The notes under the pieces were generated by a model. It was not told the DNA's origin, did not search any database, and worked only from the letters and a program-made list of their open reading frames with translations. Positions 38,263 to 48,535 of a stretch of DNA of 64,000 nucleotides are shown here, in pieces. Each line of letters starts with the position of its first letter. Position 1 is the first letter of the stretch. A program made the position numbers and the translations under genes. The stretch covers positions 1,509,501 through 1,573,500 of the forward strand of contig NZ_JAEKEL010000001.1 in the NCBI RefSeq assembly GCF_016651105.1. Reading direction: 5' to 3'. Origin of the DNA: Pseudomonas sp. TH15. GTDB taxonomy: Bacteria; Pseudomonadota; Gammaproteobacteria; Pseudomonadales; Pseudomonadaceae.

Positions 38263-38957
38263 ACACGATTTTTCCAGGCATGTTGGCAGGTTGACTGCTG
38301 GCCGAGCAGGGTACGCAACAGATTCAAGGCATGGGGCCAGTGAGTTTTGGACAACTCGTCCGGGTTGCTGTTCAGGGACAGCTGCCAGTCATTGCCGGGT
38401 GTGACTAACAAACCGACCGCATAAGGGAACGGCACATCGTCGATCCAGGTCGAGTAGGCCTCGGGCGGCTGTTCTTCGGTTACCACCAGCAACACTGCGG
38501 GCGCGCCTTCCGAAAGCAGCGCCGCCGCCTCCAGCATGCCGTGCTCAAGGCCATCGCCAGCCGCGGCGAGCGCGGTCATTTCACTGGTTTCGCTGCGCAT
38601 GATCGACCACAGGCCAATGACCGCGTTGTGCACCGAAAGACTGAATTGAGTCGGCGATAGCGGCTGATCGGCCGCCAGATCACTGAGGATTTCGAAGGTG
38701 CGCGGGGTCTCGCCGTGACGGGAAATAAAGACCAACGGTAGGTCTTGCCGACCATCGGCCAACGGCCAGCCGACACTGAAGGCCATCCGCGCCAGGCGGC
38801 TGAGTCGCCGGCGCTGCATGGCCGGCAAAAACGACACGTCAGGGGCGGCATCGCTGCTCTGGAGCACGACCGGTTGTCGGCTCCAGGCCTGCCAATCGTC
38901 CACGCTTTCGAGCCCAGGGGCCCATGCGCGCCATTGGGCGATGTTGAAGTTGATCAC
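38238..38957 (-). CDS. apeC: Ketosynthase chain-length factor (ApeC)
   Basis: A 239-residue ketosynthase-like protein equivalent to the N-terminal half of a KS (FSLSVHNAVIGLWSIM is the family hallmark) and lacking the active-site Cys. It is the expected partner of ApeO that sets polyene length. It is the first gene of the operon and starts with GTG (MINFNIAQW). No ATG is in frame nearby. Confidence 0.85.
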   Translation of the reverse strand: MINFNIAQWRAWAPGLESVDDWQAWSRQPVVLQSSDAAPDVSFLPAMQRRRLSRLARMAFSVGWPLADGRQDLPLVFISRHGETPRTFEILSDLAADQPLSPTQFSLSVHNAVIGLWSIMRSETSEMTALAAAGDGLEHGMLEAAALLSEGAPAVLLVVTEEQPPEAYSTWIDDVPFPYAVGLLVTPGNDWQLSLNSNPDELSKTHWPHALNLLRTLLGQQSTCQHAWKNRVWTWQRNP

Positions 38958-39100
38958 AAAGATTCATCCCGCCCCTGCGGGCTTTCCTTGACGCGGCGGC
39001 TCGCACAATCTGCGGCCGACCTTACGTGGCGCTTAACGCCGAGTGGCGCGCATTATCCCGGTGCGGCGGGCGGGTAGCAAATGCTGGTTACATTTTGCAC

Positions 39101-39121
39101 AACCAAATGTACCGTTCGGTT
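39101..39121. promoter_or_regulatory. Candidate operator upstream of the aryl polyene operon and the ParA-like gene
   Basis: AACCAAATG and CGTTCGGTT form an inverted repeat (7 of 9 matches) around a central TAC. The site lies in the 362-base gap between two divergent starts. The size and symmetry suit a TetR-like regulator. The rest of the gap shows no gene. Confidence 0.35.
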
Positions 39122-39319
39122 CGTGAAAAAGCTGTCGTATGGCTATTGTCCACATTGAGGTCGGCCGATCTGTCGGCTCTGTCTGCGATCAGCGCACGAG
39201 TTCGCGGCTTTTTCATCAAGAGATTGCGCCTGACTCTGTAGTCCCTTTGCCCGCGAGGTAGCTAAGCAACGCCGTGGACTACTACACTCGGTCATTCTTT
39301 GATACACGGAGGTTTTGAC

Positions 39320-40090
39320 ATGCGGCGCGTGGTGTTCAATCAGAAAGGTGGTGTGGGTAAATCCAGCATTGCCTGCAATCTGGCAGCGGTCAGTGCCAGC
39401 GAGGGCTATCGCACCCTGTTGGTGGATCTCGATGCCCAGGCCAACTCCACTCAGTACCTGACCGGCCTCACCGGTAATGACATCCCGATGGGGATCGCCG
39501 ATTTTTTCAAGCAGACCCTGTCGTCCGGGCCGTTCTCGAAGAAAAATCAGGTCGATATCTACGAAACTCCGTTCGACAACCTCCACGTCATCACCGCCAC
39601 CGCCGAGTTGGCCGACCTGCAGCCCAAGCTTGAGGCCAAACACAAGATCAACAAACTGCGCAAACTGCTCGATGAGCTGAGCGAAGACTACGATCGGATC
39701 TACCTCGATACCCCGCCAGCGCTGAACTTCTACGCGGTGTCGGCATTGATTGCCGCTGATCGGGTGCTCATTCCTTTCGACTGCGACAGCTTCTCGCGCC
39801 AGGCGCTGTATGGCCTGCTGGCAGAAATCGAAGAATTGAAGGAAGACCACAACGAAGGCCTGGAAGTTGAAGGCATCGTGGTCAACCAATTCCAGGCCCG
39901 GGCGAGCCTGCCTCAGCAAATCCTCGACGAACTGATTGCCGAAGGGTTGCCAGTGTTGCCGGTGTATCTGGGTAGTTCGGTGCGCATGCGTGAGTCGCAC
40001 CAGGCCAATACGCCGCTGATCCACCTTGATCCGCGACACAAGCTGACCCAGCAGTTTGTTGAACTGCATAACCTGCTCGAAGACCACTGA
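39320..40090 (+). CDS. Orphan ParA/MinD-family ATPase
   Basis: A 256-residue deviant-Walker ATPase with KGGVGKSS (residues 9-16), the DLDAQANST Walker A' block and [10 protein letters not shown] as Walker B. Such proteins position cargo (chromosomes, chemotaxis arrays, flagella) by ATP-driven surface binding. No ParB or parS is visible here. A longer reading exists, but ATG at 39320 has GGAGG seven bases upstream. It flanks the APE operon and also occurs in this neighbourhood in other pseudomonads (general knowledge). Its cargo is unknown. Confidence 0.83.
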   Translation: MRRVVFNQKGGVGKSSIACNLAAVSASEGYRTLLVDLDAQANSTQYLTGLTGNDIPMGIADFFKQTLSSGPFSKKNQVDIYETPFDNLHVITATAELADLQPKLEAKHKINKLRKLLDELSEDYDRIYLDTPPALNFYAVSALIAADRVLIPFDCDSFSRQALYGLLAEIEELKEDHNEGLEVEGIVVNQFQARASLPQQILDELIAEGLPVLPVYLGSSVRMRESHQANTPLIHLDPRHKLTQQFVELHNLLEDH

Positions 40091-40114
40091 TCCCCGGATT
40101 GCACCCAACCTACC

Positions 40115-40204
40115 TGTGGGAGCGAGCCTGCTCGCGAAGAGGCCGGTAGATTCAACACCTGAGTTGACTGACCGGACGCCTTCGCGAGCAGGCTCGCTCC
40201 CACA
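40115..40204. repeat. REPIN between the ParA-like gene and trxC
   Basis: A 90-bp doublet of the GAGCGAGCCTGCTCGC subtype between two convergent genes. Confidence 0.9.
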
Positions 40205-40221
40205 ATTGGATTTGTGTTGGG

Positions 40222-40656
40222 TCAAATGCCCTGGCTACGCAGCCACGCCATCAACTGCGGCAACGGAAACGCGCCACTCTGCCGCGCTACCTCCCGACCG
40301 TTCGCGAACAGAATCAGACTCGGAATCGAGCGAATCCCCAACTGCGCCGACAACTGCTGATTGGCCTCGCTGTCGAGCTTGGCCAACCGACACTTGCCCG
40401 CCAGTTGCGCCGCCGCCTGCTCGAACACCGGCGCAAACGACTTGCACGGCCCACACCAATCCGCCCAGACATCCACCAGCAACGGCAAATCCCCCTTGAT
40501 CTGGCTGGCGTAGTCGCCTTGCTTGAGTTCGAAGGGTTTGTTCAGCAGCACAGCAGATTTGCAGCGTCCGCACTTGGGTTGATCGGCGAGGCGCTCGGCG
40601 GGAATGCGGTTGAGGCCGTTGCAGGAGGGGCAGGGGATGAGGAGTGGGTCGGACAT
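40222..40656 (-). CDS. trxC: Thioredoxin 2
   Basis: A 144-residue cytosolic thioredoxin with the zinc-binding N-terminus CPSCNG and CGRC (residues 9-32) that separates TrxC from TrxA. The active site WCGPC and cis-Pro IPSL are present. It reduces protein disulfides, and in other bacteria it is induced by oxidative stress. Confidence 0.95.
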   Translation of the reverse strand: MSDPLLIPCPSCNGLNRIPAERLADQPKCGRCKSAVLLNKPFELKQGDYASQIKGDLPLLVDVWADWCGPCKSFAPVFEQAAAQLAGKCRLAKLDSEANQQLSAQLGIRSIPSLILFANGREVARQSGAFPLPQLMAWLRSQGI

Positions 40657-40782
40657 GATCGAGTTCCAGTTAAGAGCGGATAACAGCTAATTGGAGACGT
40701 TTGCTCATATTTTCAATCGTGCAGTGTTCGACGTTGAACCTAGGCTGAGATGACTGGGCACGGCCATTGGTCTGCCTATCGT

Positions 40783-40799
40783 TATCGCAACTTGCGATA
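40783..40799. promoter_or_regulatory. HigA-type operator 1 of higBA
   Basis: A perfect palindrome, TATCGCAA and TTGCGATA around one C, lies 50 bases before higB. Autoregulation by the antitoxin is inferred. Confidence 0.6.
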
Positions 40800-40821
40800 T
40801 TTCGGATCTGTGATTAACTTT

Positions 40822-40838
40822 CATAGCAAAATGCGATA
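40822..40838. promoter_or_regulatory. HigA-type operator 2 overlapping the higB ribosome-binding region
   Basis: An imperfect copy of the upstream palindrome (TAGCA and TGCGATA half-sites) placed 40 bases further on, next to AAGGA of higB. Confidence 0.45.
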
Positions 40839-40848
40839 AGGATGTTGC

Positions 40849-41145
40849 ATGCATGTGTTCACCGAAAAACCAATTCGGGAGGCTAAAGCCAAATGGCCTC
40901 AGGCGGCCAATGCGTTGGATCAGTGGTATCGAATGGCCAAGAGGATCAAGCCAAATGATTTTGCGTCTATGAAATCCTCATTTCCTGCGATCGACAAAGT
41001 AGGCGATCTTCACGTATTCGATATCGGTGGCAACAAGTTACGGTTGATCGCTTATGTCCGGTACGGGCATCAAAAGCTGTACATCAAGCATGTGATGGAT
41101 CACCGCGAATATGACCGGGGAAAATGGAAGGAGGGAAGGGTATGA
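40849..41145 (+). CDS. higB: HigB-family toxin (ribosome-dependent mRNA endonuclease)
   Basis: A 98-residue RelE-superfamily toxin of the HigB family (FDIGGNKLRLIAYVRY and LYIKHVMDHREYDRGKW are diagnostic). AAGGA sits six bases before the ATG. Toxin precedes antitoxin, the usual hig order, and the ATGA overlap couples their translation. Local GC is lower than in neighbours, consistent with horizontal gain. Confidence 0.9.
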   Translation: MHVFTEKPIREAKAKWPQAANALDQWYRMAKRIKPNDFASMKSSFPAIDKVGDLHVFDIGGNKLRLIAYVRYGHQKLYIKHVMDHREYDRGKWKEGRV

Positions 41146-41543
41146 GTGTTTTGGTCAAAAAGGCTGCCGAGCATTGGGAGTACGTTGCTCCTTTGCTCCG
41201 AAAACCAAAAAACGAAGAAGACTACGACCTGTTGGTACTAGCGCTCGACGAATTGTTAGAGATGACCAAGCTTGATGAGTCGCACCCATTGATGAGTCTG
41301 GTGGATATCATCGGCGACTGGATTGCGGAGTGGGATCACCAACACCACCCGATGCGCGAAGCGAGTGGTGCTGAGGTTCTGGGTTACATGATGCGCGAGC
41401 ATGGTTTGACCCAAAGCGACCTGCCCGGCGTAGGCCCCCAATCGGTGGTCTCGGAGATATTAAGCGGCAGGCGCCAGCTCAACCTGCGGCAGATCCGCTG
41501 GTTGGCTGAGCACTTCAAGGTACCGGTCGATGTGTTTATCTGA
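41142..41543 (+). CDS. higA: HigA-family antitoxin
   Basis: A 133-residue antitoxin. The N-terminal helical part would bind HigB. The C-terminal Cro/C1-type helix-turn-helix (about 85-133, HGLTQSDLPGVGPQSVVSEIL) would bind the palindromes upstream of higB. The ATG at 41142 overlaps the higB stop. It ends two bases before the convergent selO. Confidence 0.9.
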   Translation: MSVLVKKAAEHWEYVAPLLRKPKNEEDYDLLVLALDELLEMTKLDESHPLMSLVDIIGDWIAEWDHQHHPMREASGAEVLGYMMREHGLTQSDLPGVGPQSVVSEILSGRRQLNLRQIRWLAEHFKVPVDVFI

Positions 41544-41545
41544 AA

Positions 41546-43057
<1,512 letters not shown>

Positions 43058-46000
43058 TTAGTCGAGTTTGGCCGGCGGCGGTTCTTGCGGCGGTTTTTGC
43101 TCGTCGGGCACCGCGACGATGGTTTTCGTCTCTGCTTCGACCGGCACCAACTTGTATTCCTGGCCGTGCAGGTTCTTCAGGTAAACCTCCATCTGGCGGA
43201 AGGAGATGTTGATGTGCTGCTTCTTGAACTCACGGTTGATGAAGCGGTTGACCTCGTCGATCACCGGGTTGCGGTCACCGAGGTCGCGCACGTGCATGCG
43301 CAACTCGTGGTCGAGGGTGCTTTCACCGAAGTTCAGGAAGTACACATGTGGCTCGGGTTCCTTGAGCACGCGCGGGTTTTCCCGGGCGGCTTGCAGCAAC
43401 AAGGCCCTGACCAGATCCAGGTCCGAACCGTAATCGACGCCGAGCTTGAGGGTCACTCGGGTGATGGTGTCGGTCAGCGACCAGTTGATCAGTTGCCCGG
43501 TGATGAACGTCTTGTTCGGGACGATGATGTCCTTGCGGTCGAAGTCGGTGATGGTCGTGGCGCGAATGCGGATCTTGCTCACCGTGCCCGACAGGTTGCC
43601 GATGGTGATGGTGTCGCCGATCCGCACCGGACGTTCGAACAGGATCATGATGCCGGAGATGAAGTTCGCAAAGATCTCCTGCATCCCGAAACCGAGGCCT
43701 ACCGAGAGCGCCGCCACCAGCCATTGCAACTTGTCCCAACTCACGCCGAGTGTGGACAGGGTCGTGACAAAACCGACGCCGGCGATCACGTAGGACAGCA
43801 AGGTGGTCGTGGCGTAAGCGCTGCCCTGGGCCAGATTGAGCTTGGACAGCACCAACACTTCCAGCAGGCCGGGTAAGTTGCGCGCCAGGGCGAAGGTGAT
43901 ACCAATGATGATCAGCGCTCCGAGCAGGTCGCCGATGCTGATCGGCACCATGCTCATGTTGGCGCCGGTGCCGCTGGTGTATTCGTAGAGGGTGATGTTG
44001 TCCAGGTACGAGAACACTGAAATCAGGTCCGACCAGACCCAGTACAGCGCCGCGATGAAACCGCCGAGCAATGCCAGACGAATCAGGCGCAGGGACTGTT
44101 CGTTGACCTTCTCGATGTCCAGCGTTGGTTCTTCGATCACCGCTTCGCCGTCGCCCGCCTCTTTGGCAGCCTGACGTTTGGCCAGGGCGCGTTGATAGGC
44201 CAGGCGTCGGGCCGCAACGCTCAAACCACGGACGAACGTCGCTTCAATCACCAGCCAGAACATCAGCAGGTACAGGGTGTTGATCAGCCGGTCGCTGAGT
44301 TTCAGCGCGGTGTAGTAGTAGCCAAAGCACACGGCCACGAACAACGCGACGGGCAGGACGGTGAACATGATCCCAACCGCTTTGCGAAACAGCGAGGCGC
44401 TCTCGTGGGTCGGGCTGCTGATCAGCAGGCGACTGAGCAGCCAGGCCATCAAGGCATAACACGTCAGCACCACCGGCATACCGAGTACGTCATCGGCCAG
44501 GGCCGCCGGTTGCAATTCAGCAACCGCCACCACAGCCACCAGTGCCATGACCACCAGCCCGAGTCGACGGACCCAGCCCTGGAGGAATTCGACCTGAGGT
44601 TTTTCCCAGCGGAAATGCAGCTCAGCCACGCCGCCCGGCGCGAGGATCCGGTAGGCGGTGTAGAACACCAGCCAGGCCTGGCCCATTTGCAGCAGCGCGG
44701 CGCCCATGTTGGTGTTCTGCCCACGGGCGTCGATCTGCAAGGCATAGCCACACAAGGCCAGGCCCAGCGCCACCGGCATCGCCAGCAGAATATTGATCAG
44801 GATCGCCTGGGGCGTGTGCCACTGGCTGTCACGCTTGAAGTGGCCGATGTCCTGGTGAACCTTGTTCAGTCGGGCATACAGACTTTTGCGGCGCCACAGC
44901 AGGGCGCCGATCATCAATACCAAGGGCAGGAACAGCAGCGGTCGCTGAATCAGGCCGTCGCTCAGTTCGCTCAGGCTCGAAGTCCAGGGCAGCGTGGTGA
45001 CTTGACGTTGCAGACGCTCGGGCACGCCGCGCATCCACTCCAGGTCCAGCGGCTTGTTGCTGGGAATCCAGAACATCTGCTCGTCCAGCGTCGCCCGCAG
45101 GCTTTGCGCGGTGCTGAGCAATTGCTTCTGGTTGAGTTGCAGGGTGATGGATTCGTTGAGTACCGCACTCAGTTCGCGGTTCAGCCGTTCGAGCAGGTCG
45201 GCGCGGGTGTTGGCCAGGTCCAGCAGGTTCTTGCGCAACTGCGGGGTGACTTGCTCTGGCGGTTGAGTCGCCAGCAGGTTGTCGACGTAAGTGGCCGGGT
45301 TGCTGAGCAGTTCCCGTTGCTGGCTGACTTCAAACTGATACAGACGAATGTCGGCGATCTGGTCTGCCAGGTCGCGGTCGAGCTTGAGGCGCGGCAGGGC
45401 CTGTTTCTGTTTATAGAGAATCTTGGAGAGCAGCAGGCTGCCCCTGAGCACGTTGATTTGCTCGTCCAGGGCCGAATCGCTCTGGGTCACGCTGTCCAGT
45501 TGTTGCTTGGTCTGCAGGTTCTGCTGGGTAACTTCGTTGAGACGGTCGGTGCTTTTGAGCAGGTAGTCCGAGAGCTTCAGGTTCGCCGCGCTTTCAGTGG
45601 CCAGCAAGCTGCTGCCGCCGGACTTCTGGGCTTCGATGGACTGTTGGGTCACCGTCTCTTGGGACTGGGCCAGGCGCTTCTGGTTGATTAGGGTTTGCAG
45701 GTCCTGGATTTCCTGATCCTGGCGCGCGACTTTTTCCGAGAGCACGTCATGCTGGCTGTTGCCCAGGTCTTGCAGTTGGCTGTTGCCGGCCAGTTCCTGG
45801 CGGCGCAGCGGAATCAGGGCGTTGAGTGCCGCGAGTTCGGCGTTGAGCTGATCACGCTGCTCGCCGCTCAAGGTTTTGCCGTTGTCTTTACCGGCCTTGA
45901 GGATGTTGTTGATCTGCTGAATGCGCGTCTGGCTGCTGGCGATCTCGGCCTGGGCGCGCTCGGGGCGGGTCTGGGCGGTGATGATCAGGCTGTTGGCGTC

Positions 46001-46411
46001 GGCCAGGGCTTTTTGCAGATCGCTTTGCTGGGTCGAACGCTCGGTCAGCATCTGCTCGAGTTGCGCGATCGACAGATTGGCGTAGCGTTGCTCGATCGGC
46101 ACCACTTTGGTGGCTTTGAGCCGGGCCAGCTCGCGCTGGTTCTCTATGTTCTGCTTGGGCGCAGTGGCCAGTTGCTGCTTCAAATCGATCAGTTTCTGAT
46201 CGTAATCACGCCTGTTGTTGAGCTGGGTCAGCGTGTTCTGCAGGACGGTTTGCAGGGCTTTCTGATCGGCTTCCGGCAGTTTGCGGTCGGCGATTTTGTC
46301 CAGGCTCGCCTGCACGGCTTCGCTGGACGGCGGTTCGGCAGCTTGAAGTGTACCGACGGAGAGGCTCAAGCCCAGCAGGGCCATGATTAAAAAATTGCGC
46401 AGGGTTGGCAT
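43058..46411 (-). CDS. Large mechanosensitive channel of the MscK/KefA type
   Basis: An 1117-residue inner-membrane channel. It has a signal peptide (residues 1-24) and a long periplasmic coiled-coil domain rich in Gln/Leu (about 25-490). Several membrane helices follow (about 500-880) and then the MscS-like pore and beta domain (about 900-1080). That domain contains SVGLGFGMQEIFANFISG, FERPVRIGDTITIG and VPNKTFITGQLINW. The Pro-rich tail is KPPQEPPPAKL. It would open under hypo-osmotic shock. Family is clear; whether it is MscK or a related YjeP-type channel is not settled. Confidence 0.88.
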   Translation of the reverse strand: MPTLRNFLIMALLGLSLSVGTLQAAEPPSSEAVQASLDKIADRKLPEADQKALQTVLQNTLTQLNNRRDYDQKLIDLKQQLATAPKQNIENQRELARLKATKVVPIEQRYANLSIAQLEQMLTERSTQQSDLQKALADANSLIITAQTRPERAQAEIASSQTRIQQINNILKAGKDNGKTLSGEQRDQLNAELAALNALIPLRRQELAGNSQLQDLGNSQHDVLSEKVARQDQEIQDLQTLINQKRLAQSQETVTQQSIEAQKSGGSSLLATESAANLKLSDYLLKSTDRLNEVTQQNLQTKQQLDSVTQSDSALDEQINVLRGSLLLSKILYKQKQALPRLKLDRDLADQIADIRLYQFEVSQQRELLSNPATYVDNLLATQPPEQVTPQLRKNLLDLANTRADLLERLNRELSAVLNESITLQLNQKQLLSTAQSLRATLDEQMFWIPSNKPLDLEWMRGVPERLQRQVTTLPWTSSLSELSDGLIQRPLLFLPLVLMIGALLWRRKSLYARLNKVHQDIGHFKRDSQWHTPQAILINILLAMPVALGLALCGYALQIDARGQNTNMGAALLQMGQAWLVFYTAYRILAPGGVAELHFRWEKPQVEFLQGWVRRLGLVVMALVAVVAVAELQPAALADDVLGMPVVLTCYALMAWLLSRLLISSPTHESASLFRKAVGIMFTVLPVALFVAVCFGYYYTALKLSDRLINTLYLLMFWLVIEATFVRGLSVAARRLAYQRALAKRQAAKEAGDGEAVIEEPTLDIEKVNEQSLRLIRLALLGGFIAALYWVWSDLISVFSYLDNITLYEYTSGTGANMSMVPISIGDLLGALIIIGITFALARNLPGLLEVLVLSKLNLAQGSAYATTTLLSYVIAGVGFVTTLSTLGVSWDKLQWLVAALSVGLGFGMQEIFANFISGIMILFERPVRIGDTITIGNLSGTVSKIRIRATTITDFDRKDIIVPNKTFITGQLINWSLTDTITRVTLKLGVDYGSDLDLVRALLLQAARENPRVLKEPEPHVYFLNFGESTLDHELRMHVRDLGDRNPVIDEVNRFINREFKKQHINISFRQMEVYLKNLHGQEYKLVPVEAETKTIVAVPDEQKPPQEPPPAKLD

Positions 46412-46447
46412 AGAGACCGATCGAAGCTAGGTGAAAAGAATGGCAGT

Positions 46448-48190
46448 TTAGAGGAACAAGCCCGGACCGGGGCGACTTCCTTCGGGGAATCTGACGCCCA
46501 CTTTGCCGATCTTGTTCCCTTCCATGACCGCAACGGTCCAGATGGTGTTGTTCCACTCCACCTGGTCGCCCACGACCGGCGCACCGCCGACCTTCTGGGC
46601 AATGAAGTGGGCCAGGGACATGTCCGGATCGATGCCTTCGACTTTCAACCCGTAAAGCGCCGCAACCGCAGCCAGCTGGGCGTCTCCTTCGAGTACGAAG
46701 TCGCCGAAGAAGCGCAAATCGAGGCCGCGTTGCGGTGCCTGGCTGAAGAGTTTTCCGAGCGCTGCCAAGTTGTGTTCGTGACCGATTACGCAGAGCAAAT
46801 CGTCGACTTCGAGCACTGTACTACCCGACGGATGGAGTAGTTGCTGGCCACGAAACAACGCCGCGATACGCGTGCCGTCGGGCATTTTCAGTTCACGTAG
46901 AGGCGAGCCGATGCACCATTTCTCGGCACCGAGGCGATAAACGAACATTTCCCACTCGCTGGTGACGTGGACTTCCAGTGCTGAACGGGAGATCGGTGCC
47001 GGCTCTGGCGGAACCGTCACCTTCAACAATTTGGCGACCCACGGCAGGCTCGTGCCCTGCACCAGCAGCGACACCAACACGATAAAGAAGGCGAGGTTGA
47101 AATAGAGCTGAGCGTTCGGCAGCCCGGCCATCAGCGGGAACACTGCCAGAATGATCGGGACCGCGCCGCGTAGGCCTACCCAGGAAATAAAGGCTTTTTC
47201 GCGGCCATGGAACGCTTTGAACGGCAGCAGGCCGACCATCACCGACAGCGGCCGGGCGAATAAAATCATCCACAGCGCCAGGCCCAGCGCGGGCAGAGCG
47301 ATCGGCAACAAGTCGTGAGGCGTGACCAGCAGCCCCAGCACCAGGAACATGCCGATCTGGGCCAGCCACGCCATGCCGTCGAGCATGTGCAGAATGCCGT
47401 GACGGCTGCGCACCGGACGGTTGCCGATCACCAGACCGCACAGATAAACAGCGAGGAAGCCGCTGCCATGCAAGGCGTTGGTCAGGGCGAACACCAGCAG
47501 ACCGCCGGCAATCACCAGAATCGGGTACAAGCCGTTGGCGAGGTTGATGCGGTTGACCAGTTGCAGCATGACCCAGCCGCCGCCCAGGCCGATCACACCG
47601 CCGATGCCGAACTCGCGCACCAGATGACCGAGCAGGCTCCAGTGCAGGCCGGTCTGACCGCTGGCGAGCATGTCGATCAGGGTCACGGTGAGGAACACCG
47701 CCATCGGGTCGTTGCTGCCGGATTCGATTTCGAGGCTGGCGGTCACCCGTTCGTTCAGGCCTTTGCCGCCCAGCAGCGAGAACACCGCCGCGGCATCGGT
47801 GGAGCCGACGATGGCGCCGATCAGCAGGCCTTGAATGATGTTCAGGTTGAACAGCCAGGCTGCCGCCATGCCGGTCAGCCCGGTGGTGATCAACACGCCG
47901 ACGGTGGCCAGCGATAGCGCCGGCCACAAGGCCACGCGGAAACTCGCCACCCGTGTGCGTAAACCGCCGTCGAGCAAAATGACCGCCAACGCGAGGTTGC
48001 CGACCAGATAGGCCGTTGGGTAGTTATCGAAAATAATGCCGCCGCCGTCGACGCCAGCGGCCATGCCCACGGCCAGGATGATCACCAGAATCGGGATACC
48101 GAGGCGGGACGAAAGGGAGCTCACCAGAATGCTCGCACCTACCAGCAACGCGCCGATCAAGAACAGGCTGTTGATGGTCGTAGCATTCAA
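46448..48190 (-). CDS. nhaP2: Potassium/proton antiporter of the NhaP2/CvrA type
   Basis: A 580-residue CPA1 antiporter. About 12 membrane helices ([44 protein letters not shown] with the ion-binding Asp) are followed by a TrkA-C domain (about 395-470). A CorC_HlyC-type C-terminal domain ends the protein. The start is taken as TTG at 48190 ([10 protein letters not shown]) because GGAG lies eight bases upstream and it matches family N-termini. A 31-residue longer reading has no such support. Confidence 0.88.
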   Translation of the reverse strand: MNATTINSLFLIGALLVGASILVSSLSSRLGIPILVIILAVGMAAGVDGGGIIFDNYPTAYLVGNLALAVILLDGGLRTRVASFRVALWPALSLATVGVLITTGLTGMAAAWLFNLNIIQGLLIGAIVGSTDAAAVFSLLGGKGLNERVTASLEIESGSNDPMAVFLTVTLIDMLASGQTGLHWSLLGHLVREFGIGGVIGLGGGWVMLQLVNRINLANGLYPILVIAGGLLVFALTNALHGSGFLAVYLCGLVIGNRPVRSRHGILHMLDGMAWLAQIGMFLVLGLLVTPHDLLPIALPALGLALWMILFARPLSVMVGLLPFKAFHGREKAFISWVGLRGAVPIILAVFPLMAGLPNAQLYFNLAFFIVLVSLLVQGTSLPWVAKLLKVTVPPEPAPISRSALEVHVTSEWEMFVYRLGAEKWCIGSPLRELKMPDGTRIAALFRGQQLLHPSGSTVLEVDDLLCVIGHEHNLAALGKLFSQAPQRGLDLRFFGDFVLEGDAQLAAVAALYGLKVEGIDPDMSLAHFIAQKVGGAPVVGDQVEWNNTIWTVAVMEGNKIGKVGVRFPEGSRPGPGLFL

Positions 48191-48341
48191 AGGCAATACT
48201 CCAGAAAGCTGAAAGGCGGACACAAACTGACCATGCAGTCTGCGTGCCAGCGATTCTAACCTGTTGAAATGTGATGCTGTCAAAAAGCTTTTTGCGCAGG
48301 CGTGTTCGGGATTTTGGTTCGGCTAAGGATTGCTGCCCCCA

Positions 48342-48511
48342 CCCTAACCCTCTCCCGGGGGAGAGGGGACTGGCCGAGCAGTTCTTGCGAGGCACATCGA
48401 CCTGAGATATCGAGCCGAACTCACTGGGATATCGAGCCAAACTCAGGTCTTGAAGAGCATGAAGATCTGCTCCTTTCCCCCTCTCCCTCTGGGAGAGGGC
48501 TGGGGTGAGGG
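48342..48511. repeat. BOX-like inverted repeat pair with internal tandem repeat
   Basis: CCCTAACCCTCTCCC with GGGAGAGGG at one end and CCCTCTCCCTCTGGGAGAGG at the other form short hairpins. Between them GATATCGAGCC(G/A)AACTCA is repeated twice at a 22-base period (48406 and 48428). The element fills the gap of about 345 bases between nhaP2 and the chemoreceptor gene, where no gene is visible. Confidence 0.65.
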
Positions 48512-48535
48512 TGTTTTTGATCTTGATCTACTGAA

